Shown here: positions 60,816 through 64,000 of the stretch, in pieces
How positions within the stretch are numbered: position 1 is the stretch's first letter
How the letters are laid out: every line of letters starts with the position of its first letter
NCBI GenBank assembly: GCA_024400115.1
Contig: JAKSNF010000007.1
Location: 1-64,000 of the forward strand
Length of the DNA: 64,000 nucleotides
Reading direction: 5' to 3'
Source of the DNA: Paludibacteraceae bacterium
GTDB lineage: Bacteria > Bacteroidota > Bacteroidia > Bacteroidales > Paludibacteraceae
Program-made: the position numbers and the translations under genes
The notes under the pieces: model-generated
What the model was told of the DNA's origin: nothing
What the model saw: the letters and a program-made list of their open reading frames with translations, nothing else
Databases searched by the model: none

Positions 60816-63425
60816 ATGGACAACAATAAAGATTATACGCAAAGCGGTAATAGCAACTATCTACCGCAAGATAACGCCAATTACGGCAACTATGGAAACT
60901 ATGGTCACTATGGCAACTACGGAGGCTATGGAAAGTATGGTAATTACGGCAAGTATGGCAACTATGGTTACAATAACTATGGTAATAATTACGGCAACCC
61001 TGATCAGCAGCAACCTCAAGACGAAGAGTCTAACTTCAATGTTATGGAGTGGCTCATGCGAATCCTTCACTATTGGTATTTCTTCGTTTTGGCAGCCGTT
61101 ATAGCTCTTGGTTTGGCGATGATAAAGAACAGACGTTGGATAGCCGATTATTATTCATATACCACCGTTATTATTAAGGATCAGTCCTCCTCTATGGGAG
61201 CCAACTCGGCATTGCTCAATGGTTTTGGTGTGGATAACGGACTGAAGAATATCAATAACCAACTCATCGTTCTTCGTTCTTACGACCTCATTGGCCGCGT
61301 TATTGATTCGTTGCCGGATCTCCAAGTCGAATATATCTCAAAGGGACGCTTCAAAACGCGTAATTATTATAATCAATCACCTATCAAGATTGACCGTATC
61401 AACATCTCTGCGGAAGCTTATCAGTACCTTTATGAGATCACGATTAACCCCGACCAGTCGGTGTCGATTTCTTCTACCGATGAACATCATCCGTTTACGA
61501 TTACGGGTGTTTTGGAACAACCTATTGAGTCCGAACTTTTCTCTATCGTTGTACATGCACAACCATCTTATGCGGGTAAACAATTCTTCCGATTCCGTAC
61601 ACCAGAGCAACTAACATCGGAGTTCTTATCTCGTACCTTTATCGTTATGGAGAAAGAGGGTAGTACTATAGTACGAATATATACAACGAGTAAAACACCG
61701 GCTCGCGATCGCGATTACCTCAATAAACTGGTTGAGATTTACCTTCTTCAAAACGTTGAGAGCAAAAATGCTGTAGCAGATAAAACGATTCATTTCATTA
61801 ACTCGCAATTGGTTGATTTACAACAATCGCTTTCTGTATCAGAGTCTGCTATGACTGATTATCGTCAACAGAATAAGTTTGTTGATGTCAGTTCTTATGC
61901 AGGACAACTTATGTCTCGTATCGCTGAGTATGATCAGCAAAAGATGAATCTCAAACTCCGTGAGATGTACTTTGATTATCTCACGGATTATCTACACACC
62001 AATATTGAATCAGGTGCAGTCATAGCGCCCTCTTCTATGGGACTTACAGAACCCATGCTCATGACCCTTGTTACTCAACTCAACGAATTACGTGTGCAAC
62101 GCGGAGAACTTTCTGAACAGAACGTCTATTATGCTAAGTTCACGAAGGATATAGAAAATGTTAAGACCACCATCGAGGAGGTTGTTAAGTCTATGCGTAT
62201 CTCACTCGAAATTGAGAAAAAGGACCTTGAAGCCCGTTATGCTGATGTTGAACAAGATATTCTTAATCTCCCGGAGAAGGAACTCCAAATGGTCTCTCTT
62301 GAGCGTAATTATCGTATATCCGATAACTACTACACTTTCTTCTTGCAAAAACGTGCTGAGGCAGAGATTCAAAAAGCATCCAATACGCCCGATAACTCTA
62401 TTCTTGACAAGGCAAGAACCTCTTCTTCGATCATTAACGCAAAGGATAAGACACGTACTACCACCAAATATGTCGGTATAGGACTGCTTATTCCACTTAT
62501 CTTGATTATTTTGAGCGAACTGACTAATAATAAGATTCGTACCGTCAAGGATCTTAATAAGATTTCTCGTTTCCACATTATTGGTGTATTGCGTCATGTA
62601 CGCACACAGAACCCGACTCTCGTGCGAGATTCACCTCGGTCTTCTTATGCTGAGATGTTACGGTCTGTTCGACATCGTTTGGAGTTTATCACCCGTCGTA
62701 AGACCAATATATCCGTTATGATTACTTCTACCGAGTCTGGTGACGGTAAGACGTATCTCAGCTCTAACTTAGCTACACTCTACGCTCTCACGGGAAAGAA
62801 AACGATCCTTATTGACCTTGATATTCGTAAGCCAAACCTTCATACTAAATTAGGTGTTGATAAAACGAAAGGATTGTCTAATTATTTAGCGGATGATTGT
62901 ACACTTGAGGAGGCTTTGCTTACCGAAACTCCGTTCGGTTTTGACTTCTTACCAGCCGGCTCTATTCCGCCTAATCCTGGTGAACTCATTCACTCGGATA
63001 AACTGATAGAACTCATTGCTAAACTTCGTGAACAATATGAATATATCGTAATGGATACATCGCCTATCGGACTTGTGCCGGATGCTTATGCGCTTCTCAA
63101 TCAAGTGGATGTGTGCTTGTATGTCGTTCGTTGCATGCAGACGAATAAGCGTTTTACGAAGGAGACGTTAGAGCAACTATCTGAAGTAGTTGAGGAACCG
63201 GATAAGATTCAACTCGTTCTTTCTGATATTCCTTCCGATCATAAACATAATTACACGAGAGGCTATGGTTCGGGCTATGGTTATGGTTACGGTTACGGAT
63301 ATGGTTATGGTCATCGTCATGATGCCTATGCTTCGGAGCATGTCGAGAAACTGCGTAAAGCATATAACACCATAATGCATAAAGAGGATAAACCCTCGTA
63401 CCAATATTATTCGGATGAAGAGTAG
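60816..63425 (+). CDS. wzc: Wzc-type polysaccharide co-polymerase and tyrosine kinase with Tyr/Gly-rich ends
   Basis: Inner-membrane polysaccharide co-polymerase fused to a bacterial tyrosine kinase. After the N-terminal tail, one membrane helix (about residues 83-105), a long periplasmic coiled-coil region and a GNVR-like segment (LPEKELQMVSLERNYRI), a second helix (about 550-570), then the kinase: Walker A TSTESGDGKTYLSSNLA, A' ILIDLDIRKPN, Walker B YIVMDTSPIGLVPDA. Unusual: residues 20-60 are YGNYG repeats, and residues about 810-830 are a GYGYGYGYG run followed by a tyrosine-containing terminus SYQYYSDEE. The tail tyrosines are the likely autophosphorylation sites. 869 aa. Confidence 0.9.
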   Translation: MDNNKDYTQSGNSNYLPQDNANYGNYGNYGHYGNYGGYGKYGNYGKYGNYGYNNYGNNYGNPDQQQPQDEESNFNVMEWLMRILHYWYFFVLAAVIALGLAMIKNRRWIADYYSYTTVIIKDQSSSMGANSALLNGFGVDNGLKNINNQLIVLRSYDLIGRVIDSLPDLQVEYISKGRFKTRNYYNQSPIKIDRINISAEAYQYLYEITINPDQSVSISSTDEHHPFTITGVLEQPIESELFSIVVHAQPSYAGKQFFRFRTPEQLTSEFLSRTFIVMEKEGSTIVRIYTTSKTPARDRDYLNKLVEIYLLQNVESKNAVADKTIHFINSQLVDLQQSLSVSESAMTDYRQQNKFVDVSSYAGQLMSRIAEYDQQKMNLKLREMYFDYLTDYLHTNIESGAVIAPSSMGLTEPMLMTLVTQLNELRVQRGELSEQNVYYAKFTKDIENVKTTIEEVVKSMRISLEIEKKDLEARYADVEQDILNLPEKELQMVSLERNYRISDNYYTFFLQKRAEAEIQKASNTPDNSILDKARTSSSIINAKDKTRTTTKYVGIGLLIPLILIILSELTNNKIRTVKDLNKISRFHIIGVLRHVRTQNPTLVRDSPRSSYAEMLRSVRHRLEFITRRKTNISVMITSTESGDGKTYLSSNLATLYALTGKKTILIDLDIRKPNLHTKLGVDKTKGLSNYLADDCTLEEALLTETPFGFDFLPAGSIPPNPGELIHSDKLIELIAKLREQYEYIVMDTSPIGLVPDAYALLNQVDVCLYVVRCMQTNKRFTKETLEQLSEVVEEPDKIQLVLSDIPSDHKHNYTRGYGSGYGYGYGYGYGYGHRHDAYASEHVEKLRKAYNTIMHKEDKPSYQYYSDEE

Positions 63426-64000
63426 TTTAATTATATTACTCGCTTTAGTCACTCATACGATTGATCCTGACCTTCAAACCCTCCTTATTCGTCCTGCGGA
63501 TGAGGAGGTGTTTGAGATTAGTTTTGACGAACTCTCACATGACCCACATTTTTATACTTATACCGTTACCCACCTCAATGCCAACCTCGAACCTTCAGAA
63601 CTTATGTCGTCCGAGTATGTGGAGGGTTTTACTACAGCAGACATAACCGATTACGACCATAGCCTCAACACGAACGTGCCCTATACGCATTATCGTTTCT
63701 TCTTTCCCAATGATGACATGCGTATCACTAAACAAGGCTTGTATGCCCTCTCTATTTATGAGGATGGAGATCCCGATAACGTGGTTGCCGTGGCGGTTGT
63801 CCCCGTTGTTAATAGCCCGTCTGACGCACCTGCCGCTATTACGGGAAACGTCACCTCTCATACGCAAAGGGAGTTCAATGGCCGCTATCAGCAATTAGAC
63901 TTAGAACTGAAGATTGACCCCTCTACACGCAGTGAGGATTATTTTATTGTAGTGCGTCAGAACGACCGTTATGATAATCTTGTTTATGCGCCTCAACCTA
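63415..64000 (+). CDS. T9SS plug protein (DUF5103), 3' end outside the window
   Basis: An open frame from ATG 63415 (overlapping the Wzc stop by 11 nt) runs off the right edge with no stop. The N-terminus is MKSSLIILLALVTHTI, a signal peptide. The body matches DUF5103 proteins as I recall them: FYTYTVTHLNADLEPSE, SSEYVEGFTTADITDYDHSL, NVPYTHYRFFFPNDDM and LYALSIYEDGDPDNVVAVA. DUF5103 proteins plug the SprA channel of the type IX secretion system, so the organism probably has T9SS. Confidence 0.82.
   Translation, partial: MKSSLIILLALVTHTIDPDLQTLLIRPADEEVFEISFDELSHDPHFYTYTVTHLNANLEPSELMSSEYVEGFTTADITDYDHSLNTNVPYTHYRFFFPNDDMRITKQGLYALSIYEDGDPDNVVAVAVVPVVNSPSDAPAAITGNVTSHTQREFNGRYQQLDLELKIDPSTRSEDYFIVVRQNDRYDNLVYAPQP

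Overview
The window looks like a chromosomal segment from a member of the Bacteroidales (phylum Bacteroidota), probably host- or gut-associated. Thirteen promoters fit the Bacteroidota pattern: a TTTG-like -33 box, exactly 20 bp, then TAnnTTTG. The gene content agrees: a TamL-type lipoprotein outer-membrane insertase, a GGGtGRT protein beside a NifU-like scaffold, a T9SS plug (DUF5103) protein at the right edge, LPS genes (lpxK-msbA) and Bacteroidota-style Wza/Wzc export genes.

Layout. 0-5.2 kb: a small unknown gene, then a polysaccharide cluster (WecA-type initiating transferase, Wza-like export lipoprotein, Wzz-like chain-length protein) and a GHL10-type secreted hydrolase. 5.2-7.5 kb: leftward GGGtGRT/NifU-like pair with a 560-nt noncoding leader that contains a large imperfect inverted repeat. 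7.5-16.7 kb: recF with a sigma-54-type response regulator lacking a DNA-binding domain, two tandem secreted repeat proteins, pnp, and an outer-membrane barrel. 16.8-21.5 kb: tRNA-Ala, a PIN toxin-antitoxin cassette bounded by 38-bp direct repeats, a large SF1 helicase-nuclease fusion and a secreted unknown. 21.6-24.5 kb, leftward: thrS and a SpoU methyltransferase, with a hairpin-rich repeat array after thrS. 24.6-38 kb, rightward: tamL, rnhB, sppA, lpxK, msbA, a BadF-type kinase, a glycosyltransferase, an AspT-type transporter, a SpoIID-like protein and a VanX-type dipeptidase. 38.2-42.9 kb, leftward: steroid 5-alpha-reductase homologue, Old Yellow Enzyme homologue and valS in one apparent operon. 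43-52.9 kb: lipoprotein, DPP-IV peptidase, MFS transporter plus ROK kinase, deacetylase, Ig-like lipoprotein, nucleotidyltransferase, FemAB-like protein. 53-63.4 kb: GlcD-GlcF-type oxidase, then a second exopolysaccharide cluster (deacetylase-like, WbaP-type initiating transferase, WlbA-type dehydrogenase, two tandem Wza homologues, Wzc kinase). 63.4 kb to the end: partial T9SS plug gene.

The most unusual signal is not a gene. Short degenerate tracts with a period of about 7 bp occur at around 20 places, both between genes and, with the frame kept, inside conserved housekeeping genes (recF, trmH-like, msbA, valS, S9 peptidase, SpoIID-like, GT2, GHL10, GlcD-GlcF). The same tract and the same encoded peptide (for example [34 protein letters not shown]) turn up in unrelated proteins. 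This suggests a family of dispersing heptanucleotide repeats that is tolerated in surface loops. Function assignments rest on motifs recognised by eye; no database search was run.
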